Shown here: positions 7,470 through 14,520 of the stretch, one piece after another
Layout of the letters: every line of letters begins with the position of its first letter
How positions within the stretch are numbered: the stretch's first letter is position 1
NCBI GenBank assembly: GCA_017560605.1
Contig: JAFZEQ010000026.1
Coordinates: 1-16,195, forward strand
Direction: 5' to 3'
Length of the DNA: 16,195 bases
Origin: Paludibacteraceae bacterium
GTDB taxonomy: Bacteria > Bacteroidota > Bacteroidia > Bacteroidales > Paludibacteraceae
Notes under the pieces: generated by a model
The model's database searches: none
Told to the model about the DNA's origin: nothing
What the model saw: the letters and a program-made list of their open reading frames with translations, nothing else
Made by a program: the position numbers and the translations under genes

Positions 7470-8762
7470 ATGAAAAAGAACTTCCTTCCCATCATAGTCA
7501 TGTATCTGTTGTTTGTTATGATATCTTTTGTAACAAACTTGTGTAACCCTATGGCTGTGATTCTGAAAAGCAATTTTGATGTGTCCAATTTTGCTGCGCA
7601 ATTAGGTAATGCTGCTAATTTCATAGCCTATGCAGTCATGGGTATCCCTTCTGGATTATTGTTGCGTAAAATAGGATATCGCAATACTGCCTTAGTGGCT
7701 ATTGGCGTTGGTATATTAGGTGTTTTCTTGCAGTATGTATCTGGCTGGCATACCGTTCAAAGTTTTACGGTATACCTAATAGGTGCTTTTGTGGCCGGAT
7801 TTTGTATGTGTATGCTTAATACGGTTGTTAATCCTATGCTTAATACTTTAGGTGGTGGAGGTAACAAAGGTAATTTGCTAATCCAGTTTGGTGGCGTATG
7901 TAGTTCTACTGCTGCGGTGTTGGTAACCATACTAATGGGTAGTTTGATAGCAGATGCAACCAAGGCTCAGATAGCAGATGCAACGCCTGCTTTGATGATA
8001 GCCTTGAGTGTCTTTGTGTTTGCACTTATCGTTCTCTTGCTGGTCAAGATCCCTGAACCTGAGATGGAGGTAGGCGATAAGCCAGAGGCTGTAGGCGATA
8101 AGAAGTATTCTGCCTTTTCGTTCCGTCATTTCAAACTAGGTATGCTAGCTATCTTTATGTACTTGGGCATTGAAGTAGGTGTACCTACATATATTATGCA
8201 ATATCTAACTACTGCCCCAGATGCAACTACGCCAGGATTGGGTATCAATCCTAATGTCGTAGGTATGATTGTAGCGGTCTATTGGCTACTGATGCTTGTT
8301 GGTCGTTTGTTAGGCGGATTAGTAGCAGAAAAGGTATCTAGTCGCACTCAGATTGCTGCGGTATCTATAGCTACACTCCTTTTAGTCTTGCTAGGTATCT
8401 TCTTGCCCGAAACAGCGATGATCAAGATGCCGGGTATAGATTGGGCATCGCTTACTGTCATCACGGCTGAGATACCTGTGGCTGTTTTGGCATTGATTTT
8501 AGTAGGATTGTGTACATCCGTCATGTGGGGCGGAATCTTCAATATGGCTGTTGAGGGTTTAGGCAAATATACAGCTATCGCGTCTGGTGCCTTTATGACA
8601 ATGGTTTGCGGTGGTGGTATCCTTATTCCATTGCAAGGTACATTGGCTGATGTGATGGGTAGTTTTAGAATGAGTTATGTGGTAGTACTTTGTTGTGCTG
8701 CATATATCCTGTTCTATGCTCTTTATGGTAGCAAAAATGTGAATAAAAATATACCAATATAA
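7470..8762 (+). CDS. MFS sugar transporter, FucP/glucose-galactose (FHS) type
   Basis: A 430-residue inner-membrane protein with about 12 hydrophobic segments and the patterns of the fucose/glucose-galactose:H+ symporter branch of the major facilitator superfamily. Visible signatures are NLCNPMAVILK near the end of TM1 (23-33), the loop GIPSGLLLRKIGYR at 58-71 with the G-x-L-x-R-x-G-x-R pattern, LNTVVNPMLNTLGGGG at 116-131, and GRLLGGLVAEKVSSR in the second half, which mirrors the first loop. A central cytoplasmic loop around 195-215 is charged and contains a short internal repeat (VGDKPEAVGDKK). The gene is followed after 26 bp by a ROK hexokinase, so the likely job is importing a hexose or N-acetylhexosamine that the kinase then phosphorylates. 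The precise sugar cannot be assigned from sequence. Confidence 0.88.
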   Translation: MKKNFLPIIVMYLLFVMISFVTNLCNPMAVILKSNFDVSNFAAQLGNAANFIAYAVMGIPSGLLLRKIGYRNTALVAIGVGILGVFLQYVSGWHTVQSFTVYLIGAFVAGFCMCMLNTVVNPMLNTLGGGGNKGNLLIQFGGVCSSTAAVLVTILMGSLIADATKAQIADATPALMIALSVFVFALIVLLLVKIPEPEMEVGDKPEAVGDKKYSAFSFRHFKLGMLAIFMYLGIEVGVPTYIMQYLTTAPDATTPGLGINPNVVGMIVAVYWLLMLVGRLLGGLVAEKVSSRTQIAAVSIATLLLVLLGIFLPETAMIKMPGIDWASLTVITAEIPVAVLALILVGLCTSVMWGGIFNMAVEGLGKYTAIASGAFMTMVCGGGILIPLQGTLADVMGSFRMSYVVVLCCAAYILFYALYGSKNVNKNIPI

Positions 8763-8788
8763 TTAACAAAACTTAAAACTATACAAAT

Positions 8789-9745
8789 ATGAATAAACCT
8801 TATGTACTTGGCCTTGATATGGGTGGAACCAACTCTGTACTAGGCGTAGTAGATGCTCGTGGTCATGTGTTAGGCCGCACTTCAATCAAAACTCAAGCTT
8901 ACAAAGACATCAATGATTATGTCAATGCCCTTTATGAGGAGGCTGTTAAAATAATCGAACCTCTTGGCGGTATGGATATGGTACGCGGTATAGGTGCTGG
9001 TGTGCCTAATGGTAACTTCTATACTGGTTATATCCAAGAGGCTATGAACTTGCCTTGGCAAACTGTACCATTTGCAAAGCTCGTTAGCGAGCGTTTTGGT
9101 CTTCCATGCCGCATTACCAATGATGCGAATGCCGCTGCTATGGGAGAAATGACCTATGGTGCAGCCAAGGGTATGAAGAACTTTATCATGATCACCCTCG
9201 GAACAGGTGTGGGTTCTGGTATTGTCATCGATGGCAATGTCGTATATGGACACGATGGTTTTGCTGGAGAACTTGGCCACACTTGCGCTGTTCGTGGTGA
9301 GAACGCTCGTGCTTGCAACTGCGGTAAGATGGGCTGCCTCGAGGCTTATGCTTCTGCTACTGGTGTGGCTCGTACGGCCAAAGAGATACTTACTTCTACC
9401 AGCCAAGAAACTATCCTTCGCAAGCTAGATGTCGATAACATCACATCCAAGGATGTATATGATGCCGCTGAACAAGGTGACGAAGTTGCAAAACAAATCT
9501 TTGATTTCACAGGTACTATCCTTGGTCAACAATTGGCTGATTTCATTGCTTTCAGCGCACCAGAGGCTATAGTTCTCTTTGGCGGATTAACAAAGTCTGG
9601 TGACTGGATTAAGCGTCCTATCGAGGAGGCTATGAACAACAATGTTTTGCCTTTGTGGAAAAACAAGGTAAAAGTTTTATTCTCTGACCTGAAAGAAGCA
9701 GACGCTGCGGTACTAGGTGCATCAGCATTGGCTTGGAGCGAGTAA
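8789..9745 (+). CDS. ROK family hexokinase (glucokinase, RokA-like)
   Basis: A 318-residue cytoplasmic sugar kinase predicted to phosphorylate glucose and possibly GlcNAc or mannose at C6 with ATP. The phosphate-binding LDMGGTN is at 9-15, the catalytic aspartate is D112 in TNDANAAA, and GTGVGSGIV is at 138-146. The ROK sugar/zinc signature is complete: GELGH at 160-164 (E161, H164) and CNCGKMGCLE at 176-185, with zinc ligands H164, C176, C178 and C183. There is no N-terminal DNA-binding domain, so it is the enzyme rather than a NagC-type repressor. The whole sequence resembles the broad-specificity RokA of Bacteroides fragilis. It sits 26 bp after the sugar transporter and 4 bp before the deacetylase, consistent with an uptake-and-trap pair. 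Confidence 0.94.
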   Translation: MNKPYVLGLDMGGTNSVLGVVDARGHVLGRTSIKTQAYKDINDYVNALYEEAVKIIEPLGGMDMVRGIGAGVPNGNFYTGYIQEAMNLPWQTVPFAKLVSERFGLPCRITNDANAAAMGEMTYGAAKGMKNFIMITLGTGVGSGIVIDGNVVYGHDGFAGELGHTCAVRGENARACNCGKMGCLEAYASATGVARTAKEILTSTSQETILRKLDVDNITSKDVYDAAEQGDEVAKQIFDFTGTILGQQLADFIAFSAPEAIVLFGGLTKSGDWIKRPIEEAMNNNVLPLWKNKVKVLFSDLKEADAAVLGASALAWSE

Positions 9746-9749
9746 ACAA

Positions 9750-10367
9750 ATGCTATCATTGCTATACCAAATTCCAACCTGGATGCAAAAAATGTATCCA
9801 GGTGTGTTGTGGCGCAAAAATACGGATCGAAAGATTGTCTATCTCACTTTCGATGATGGTCCTATTCCTGAATGTACGCCACAGATATTGGATATTCTAG
9901 CTCAATATAATGTCAAAGCTACCTTTTTTATGGTAGGTGAGAATGCTGTGAAATATCCACATCTTTTGGACTTGGTACGCAATCAGGGACATGCTATCGG
10001 TAATCACACACATCATCATATGAAGGGCTGCAGAAATACGCTCCAATCATATATGAATGATGTAGAAATGGCTCACCAGGTGCTACAAACCAACTTGTTC
10101 AGGCCACCTCATGGCAGGATGAAGTCAAAACAAAAACAAGCATTGATTCGCAGCGGATATACCATCTGTATGTGGGATGTGCTTACCCATGATTATAACC
10201 CCAGATACTCCGTCGACCACATGCTAAACATTGTGCAACACCATGTTCGCAACGGCAGCATCATCACTTGTCATGATTCCATCAAATCGCAGGATAGAGT
10301 ATTACAACTTTTGCATCAAATGATACCATATTTATTGACTGAAGGATATGAATTTGAAACGCTTTAA
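9750..10367 (+). CDS. Polysaccharide deacetylase (NodB homology domain)
   Basis: A 205-residue carbohydrate esterase 4-type protein, predicted to remove N- or O-acetyl groups from a polysaccharide or oligosaccharide with a bound metal. Motifs in order: TFDDGP at 33-38 (D35, D36), HTHHH at 86-90 (metal ligands H86 and H90), RPPHG at 118-122, MWDVLTHDY at 141-149, and CHDS at 174-177 (H175). The catalytic ligands appear intact. No signal peptide or membrane segment is visible, so it is cytoplasmic or exported by another route. I chose ATG at 9750, 4 bp after the kinase stop; a GTG 33 bp upstream would extend it into the kinase gene with residues that do not resemble the family. It overlaps the following lipoprotein gene by 20 bp. 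The natural substrate is unknown. Confidence 0.9.
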   Translation: MLSLLYQIPTWMQKMYPGVLWRKNTDRKIVYLTFDDGPIPECTPQILDILAQYNVKATFFMVGENAVKYPHLLDLVRNQGHAIGNHTHHHMKGCRNTLQSYMNDVEMAHQVLQTNLFRPPHGRMKSKQKQALIRSGYTICMWDVLTHDYNPRYSVDHMLNIVQHHVRNGSIITCHDSIKSQDRVLQLLHQMIPYLLTEGYEFETL

Positions 10368-12249
10368 AATAGCTGCTAGGATATACGCACCATTGATTGG
10401 TCTTTTGTTGTTTTCAGCTTGTGCCAATCGCGGAGTAGGTCCACAGGGTGGTCCTAAAGATACTATACCACCTAGTGTTCTAAAAGAAATACCTGTATCG
10501 GGTAGTCTAAATGTGCAATCCAAGGAGATTGAAATAACCTTTGATGAATATATCCAACTAGCTGATATTCAGAATAATGTTCTTATTTCTCCTCCCCAGC
10601 AAACACAGCCCGAGATCAAGGCTATTGGTAAAAAACTGTCTGTCGTTTTTCAGGAGGATTTGCAAGATTCTACCACATATACGGTAGATTTTGGTGCGGC
10701 TATTTGCGATTATAACGAGAAGATTCCTCTCCAGGGATATGTCTTCTCATTCTCTACGAGCGATCATATTGACTCCCTGACTATTGCCGGTAGGGTATAT
10801 AATGCAGCTGATCTCAATCCTGTGTCATCCGTCTTGGTCGGTATACACGCCAATCATAACGATTCTGCCTTGACCACCAATCCGTTTAATAGGGTAGCAC
10901 GAAGCAACGATGAGGGCTATTTCACTATTCACAATATTCGCAAGGGTAACTATCGCTTGTATGCGCTCAACGATATTAGCCGTGATTATATTTATCAACC
11001 GGGCGAAGGATTAGCGTTCACCGATTCTATTTTCACCCCTATGGCTATTGACCATGTGCATACCGATACGATGTGGATTGACACGCTGGGCATTAATCTT
11101 GAAACAGGCGATACGCTCTTTACTAGACTAGTTGATACCGTGCATGTTCATAAGCACACACAGTATACGCCCGATTCTATTGTTATATGGTATTTTGAAG
11201 AAAGCAAGCAACGTCATTACTTCCAGCGTTTGCTCCGTGACCAGCAACACGCTTTTACGCTTATTTTCTCTGCCCCACAGGATTCTCTGCCTACTATCCA
11301 ACCGCTCAAGTACAGCCAGGTTGATTCTCTAACATCAGACTCTGGATGGGTTAACTTCTTGGACTACACACTGATACAGGCCAACAAGACCAACGATACG
11401 ATTATGTATTGGCTAACCGATTCGATAGCCATCAAGATGGATACCATACCATTCTGCCTAACCTATCAGTATTCCGATTCGCTATACAATATCGTTCCAA
11501 AGACCGATACGCTTTCTGCTATTTATCGTCATCCTAAACTCTCTGAAAAGGCTCGCGAAACATACGAAAAGAACAAGCGTATGCGTATGTTGAATCTCAA
11601 AACCAATGCCTCTACCAAGTTTGAAATATACGATACACTTTTTATACAATCCGATTTTCCTATCGACTCTTTGGACCAGCAGAAGATTCACTTCGTGCAG
11701 GTCGTAGATACCAATATCGTACCTATTACATACCAGATACAGCCGCTGGACTCTATCAAAAGGAATTTCGGCGTCATTGCGCAGCTAAAACCAAACCAAT
11801 CCTACAGGCTCACCATCGACTCGGCTGCTATGGTAGATATTTACGGGGCAACCAATGATAAGGAGGAGAAAAAACTGAAACTCAAGTCCCTCGAGGATTA
11901 CTCGTCCTTGCTAGTTAAGATGGCTCATTATGATTCTCTAGCTCGAATACAACTGCTCAACGAAAAGGATGTGGTTATCGATGAGAAACCGGCTTCTGAG
12001 CAAGGCACTCTGTTCCAGTACCTAGCACCAGAGGTGTTCTATTTACGTTTGTATATCGATATCAACCAAGATGGCCAATGGACTACGGGTGACTGGCTAC
12101 TACACAGACAACCAGAACCGGTGTATTATTATCCGGCCAAACTTAAACTGCGTGCTAACTGGGATTTCGAAGAGACATTCGATCACCTTGCTCTACCGCA
12201 AACCGAGTCAAAACCCAAGTCGCTCATTTCTACTGGAAAAAAGAAATAA
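10348..12249 (+). CDS. Ig-like domain-containing lipoprotein
   Basis: A 633-residue envelope lipoprotein of unknown function. The signal peptide ends LLLFSAC (lipidated C25), followed by ANRGVGPQGGPKDTIPP, a start shared by many Bacteroidetes Ig-like lipoproteins. Residues about 39-138 look like a bacterial SbsA-type Ig domain (IEITFDEYI, then STTYTVDFG and the closing YVFSFSTSD). Residues about 144-208 resemble a carboxypeptidase-regulatory-like beta sandwich (LTIAGRVY, then GYFTIHNIRKGNYRLYAL). The middle (230-540) is rich in D, S and T without a clear domain. Near the end, DINQDGQWTTGD (571-582) looks like a calcium-binding loop. It starts within the last 20 bp of the deacetylase gene. A structural or binding role at the cell surface is plausible; no enzyme motif is seen. 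Confidence 0.82.
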   Translation: MNLKRFKIAARIYAPLIGLLLFSACANRGVGPQGGPKDTIPPSVLKEIPVSGSLNVQSKEIEITFDEYIQLADIQNNVLISPPQQTQPEIKAIGKKLSVVFQEDLQDSTTYTVDFGAAICDYNEKIPLQGYVFSFSTSDHIDSLTIAGRVYNAADLNPVSSVLVGIHANHNDSALTTNPFNRVARSNDEGYFTIHNIRKGNYRLYALNDISRDYIYQPGEGLAFTDSIFTPMAIDHVHTDTMWIDTLGINLETGDTLFTRLVDTVHVHKHTQYTPDSIVIWYFEESKQRHYFQRLLRDQQHAFTLIFSAPQDSLPTIQPLKYSQVDSLTSDSGWVNFLDYTLIQANKTNDTIMYWLTDSIAIKMDTIPFCLTYQYSDSLYNIVPKTDTLSAIYRHPKLSEKARETYEKNKRMRMLNLKTNASTKFEIYDTLFIQSDFPIDSLDQQKIHFVQVVDTNIVPITYQIQPLDSIKRNFGVIAQLKPNQSYRLTIDSAAMVDIYGATNDKEEKKLKLKSLEDYSSLLVKMAHYDSLARIQLLNEKDVVIDEKPASEQGTLFQYLAPEVFYLRLYIDINQDGQWTTGDWLLHRQPEPVYYYPAKLKLRANWDFEETFDHLALPQTESKPKSLISTGKKK

Positions 12250-12273
12250 TAGACTCTATCTAAAACGACAAGC

Positions 12274-12912
12274 TTGAATAGTAAAAAGTATTTCTGGATC
12301 TTTCTTGCTTTAGGTTTAGCAGTTCAGGTGCTAACTTATTGTCTTATGCCTGATAGTCCGTGGTCATTGATCAGCGGGTTGTTGGGTATCTGTTCTGTGG
12401 TTTTGGGTGCCCAGGGCAATATCTTGACTTTTGTTTTCGGTTTTGCGCAGGTCGGTACCTATACCTATCTCTGTGTGCAGGAGCGTTTTTATGCGGAGAT
12501 AGCGCTCAATATCTTTTATTTCGTCACAATGATTTACGGTGTATATGTTTGGAGGAAGCGCTTGAGCCAGACGGATCCTTTGCAAATCCACACACGCCAA
12601 TTATCTCGCCAGATCACTCCTGTCTTACTTGTCTCTGTTATCCTGTTGTCGGTTGTAGTTGGCTGGTTATTACAGCGTTATACCGATGACCCACAGCCCT
12701 ATCTAGATGCCTTCACCACCGTGCCAGCTATCGTGGCACAGATACTGATGGTATTAGCTTTCCGCGAGCAATGGTATATCTGGATATTAGTGGACATTCT
12801 CGCCTTGGTGATGTGGCTCAGGGCAGGCAACTATTGTATGGCAGCCCAATATCTCTTCTGGTGCGCTAACTGCGTCTATGGCTATATCCAATGGAGTAAA
12901 CTTAACCGCTAA
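12274..12912 (+). CDS. pnuC: PnuC-type vitamin (nicotinamide riboside or thiamine) transporter
   Basis: A 212-residue inner-membrane protein with about seven hydrophobic segments, matching the PnuC family, which takes up nicotinamide riboside and, in some relatives (PnuT), thiamine by facilitated diffusion coupled to phosphorylation. Family landmarks are GNILTFVFG at 48-56, the long conserved helix from ERFYAEIALN (70-79) through YGVYVWRKR (88-96), and the C-terminal helix pair with FREQWYIWILVD (163-174) and AQYLFWCANCVYGYIQW (191-207). The start is taken as TTG at 12274: a stop lies in frame at 12250, no ATG or GTG lies between, and the next in-frame ATG (residue 25) would delete the first membrane helix. 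No TPP riboswitch or thiamine kinase gene is nearby, so the nicotinamide riboside role is slightly favoured. It is the last gene of the rightward run. Confidence 0.88.
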   Translation: MNSKKYFWIFLALGLAVQVLTYCLMPDSPWSLISGLLGICSVVLGAQGNILTFVFGFAQVGTYTYLCVQERFYAEIALNIFYFVTMIYGVYVWRKRLSQTDPLQIHTRQLSRQITPVLLVSVILLSVVVGWLLQRYTDDPQPYLDAFTTVPAIVAQILMVLAFREQWYIWILVDILALVMWLRAGNYCMAAQYLFWCANCVYGYIQWSKLNR

Positions 12913-12930
12913 TCGCTGACGCTATTCTAA

Positions 12931-12966
12931 CGTTTAGAACTGTTAGAACGGTTGGAACATTGAGAA
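12931..12966. repeat. Degenerate 9-bp tandem repeat after pnuC
   Basis: Four consecutive 9-bp units are visible: CGTTTAGAA, CTGTTAGAA, CGGTTGGAA and CATTGAGAA, with a GAA ending in all four. They fill about half of the 72-bp gap between the convergent pnuC and trmN6 genes and lie directly before the terminator-like hairpin. Confidence 0.55.
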
Positions 12967-12968
12967 CG

Positions 12969-12986
12969 GCGACAAAGTCGCGTTTT
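12969..12986 (+). terminator. Probable terminator of the rightward operon
   Basis: A perfect 5-bp stem GCGAC / GTCGC (12969-12973 and 12977-12981) with loop AAA is followed by GTTTT. The T-run is on the plus strand only, so it would serve the pnuC transcript. The stem is short, which limits confidence. It touches the trmN6 stop codon. Confidence 0.45.
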
Positions 12987-13731
12987 AAAGATAAAACTCC
13001 TTCGTTAACTCTTTGTATTCCTCGCTGCGAGGGGCATTTTCGGATTCCAAGGTGAGAGTACAATATGAAATGTTAGAGGTGATAGGTGAGAGGGCAATCA
13101 AAAGGCGCTTGGCTGCTTTCCCTGGTTTAGGATACACATGTGTGATATGCGTAGGGTAGAGCTTATGCGCTTGCGCTAGTGCTATGATCTGCTGCTCGGC
13201 TTCGATGGGTAACACGAGTGCCAATATACCTTTCTCTGTGAGCAGTCTAGCGCTGTGTGCCAGCAGTTCGTTGTAAGATAGCGAGTCGGTATGTCTAGCC
13301 ATAGCGCGCTGACTATCAGGGTTTTTTAGGCTATCTTGGAAGTAAGGTGGATTACTAACAATTAGGTCGAATATTGCTTCGCCTTTTAGGTCTTGTAGGG
13401 CAGTTTGTTGGCATCTTAGTCTATCACTCCAAGGCGACTGGCTAAAATTATATTTTGCTTGTTCTACTGCTCCGCTGTCGATATCAATAGCCGTTATTTG
13501 GGCCCTTTCAATACGCTGTGCTAGCATCAAGGCTATCAATCCACTTCCCGTTCCCACATCTAGCACTTTGGAACAGCCATTTAGGGCGTTTAAGATAGCA
13601 GCTTTGCTGTGCTCCCCTTCCTCCGGCAGCGGACTCCATGCCCCTAGCAGGACACCATCGGTGCCTACTTTCATAGCGCAGCGATCGTGCCATACAGTAA
13701 ACTGTTTGAATCGGAAGTTAGGAGAACCCAT
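12985..13731 (-). CDS. trmN6: tRNA1(Val) (adenine(37)-N6)-methyltransferase
   Basis: A 248-residue cytoplasmic methyltransferase predicted to methylate N6 of adenosine 37, next to the anticodon of tRNA-Val, with S-adenosylmethionine. The start FRFKQFTVWHDRCAMKVGTD (6-25) is a hallmark of the YfiC/TrmN6 family. The SAM-binding glycine loop is DVGTGSG at 58-64, the acidic motif II is AIDID at 81-85, and the N6-adenine catalytic motif NPPY is at 127-130. I chose the ATG at 13731 because family members begin within a few residues of the FRFKQF stretch and it lies 11 bp after the preceding stop; an ATG eight codons upstream (13755) would overlap that gene by 13 bp. It is the last gene of the recQ-led leftward group. 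Confidence 0.93.
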   Translation of the reverse strand: MGSPNFRFKQFTVWHDRCAMKVGTDGVLLGAWSPLPEEGEHSKAAILNALNGCSKVLDVGTGSGLIALMLAQRIERAQITAIDIDSGAVEQAKYNFSQSPWSDRLRCQQTALQDLKGEAIFDLIVSNPPYFQDSLKNPDSQRAMARHTDSLSYNELLAHSARLLTEKGILALVLPIEAEQQIIALAQAHKLYPTHITHVYPKPGKAAKRLLIALSPITSNISYCTLTLESENAPRSEEYKELTKEFYL

Positions 13732-13742
13732 CTTTACTTTTT

Positions 13743-14483
13743 TTAGTGACTGCAATGTTCATCGTGGCATACATGTTCTGTATGCTGATGACAGCCATCG
13801 CATGCTTGTTCATGGCTGAAGATATGTACGCAGAGGTAGATACCGAAGCCTATAAATAGCGCTGCGGATACATAGCGAATCCATTTCTGTATGCCGTGTA
13901 TGCGATCGTTTAGTTTATCCATTGAGATAGCGCTGTAGGATATTAACCATGCTATGATCATTATTGGTATACCAGTTGCTATACCAAATACAACAGGCAG
14001 TAACCAGTTCCAACTGGCTGGTAGGGCCACAGATAAATTGATCATATTAAAGAAAAAGATAAAACGGTGTGGGCAGAAGGCTATGGCGAAGAATATTCCC
14101 AGCATGAACGCCCATAGTCCACTGCTTTGACTATCAATGCTTTGTATCCATTTCTTCACGCCGTGATCATGGTCGTGATGATGACTACCGGTAAACAGCA
14201 ACACCACGCCGCATATGATCATGAAGGTGGCCAATAGTGGTTCGCTCCAGTGGTTGAGCCAATGTTTGATGCCTTCGGTCTGTGCGCCCATTATAAAGGG
14301 TATAGCCAGTAGCACATAGGTCACCAATTTGCCTAACACGAACATTGCGCCAGTGCGTAGCACTCGTCTTTTATTGCTTATTTCCTTATTTATATATCCC
14401 ACAGCCGCTATGCTTGTGAATAGCGTGCATGGGTCTAGTATCATCAGCAAGCCTAATAAGAAGGCTGTTAGTAGTTGTATCAT
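13743..14483 (-). CDS. DsbD/ArsG-like membrane transporter with His/Cys-rich segments
   Basis: A 246-residue inner-membrane protein with about six hydrophobic segments. It resembles the CcdA/DsbD-TauE/SafE-type proteins that some pipelines name ArsG family efflux permease. The two membrane cysteines expected for the family are present: C19 in LDPCT and C137 in FCPH, the latter often FCPY elsewhere. Two metal-binding-like segments stand out: HHHDHDH at 101-107 in the loop after the third helix, and a C-terminal tail (about 224-246) with six histidines and four cysteines. This suggests handling of a soft or transition metal, or metal-linked electron transfer; that is inference. No arsenic, copper or redoxin gene lies beside it. 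The start is 18 bp after the recQ stop, and a heptanucleotide repeat fills the spacer. Confidence 0.75.
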   Translation of the reverse strand: MIQLLTAFLLGLLMILDPCTLFTSIAAVGYINKEISNKRRVLRTGAMFVLGKLVTYVLLAIPFIMGAQTEGIKHWLNHWSEPLLATFMIICGVVLLFTGSHHHDHDHGVKKWIQSIDSQSSGLWAFMLGIFFAIAFCPHRFIFFFNMINLSVALPASWNWLLPVVFGIATGIPIMIIAWLISYSAISMDKLNDRIHGIQKWIRYVSAALFIGFGIYLCVHIFSHEQACDGCHQHTEHVCHDEHCSH

Positions 14484-14485
14484 TT

Positions 14486-14520
14486 GTTTAGTGTTTAGTG
14501 TTTAGTGTTTAGTGTTTAGT
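14486..14520. repeat. Perfect (GTTTAGT)5 tandem repeat at the recQ/transporter junction
   Basis: Five exact copies of GTTTAGT occupy 14486-14520 without interruption. On the coding (minus) strand the unit reads ACTAAAC; it encodes the last residues of RecQ (LNTKH), contains its TAA stop (14504-14502), and forms the leader up to two bases before the transporter ATG at 14483. Confidence 0.95.

Noticed and set aside
9717..9749. GTG start for the polysaccharide deacetylase inside the kinase gene
   Set aside because: The extra residues do not look like the family N-terminus and the ATG at 9750 sits just after the kinase stop.
12250..12273. TPP riboswitch upstream of the PnuC-type gene
   Set aside because: The gap to the preceding stop is only 24 bp, too short for a riboswitch, and no thiamine genes are adjacent.
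13732..13755. Upstream ATG for trmN6 overlapping the transporter gene
   Set aside because: The family begins close to the FRFKQF stretch; the ATG at 13731 matches this and gives an 11-bp gap.
14486..14520. CRISPR-like reading of the heptamer array
   Set aside because: Units are only 7 bp with no spacers and no cas genes are in the window; it is a simple tandem repeat.
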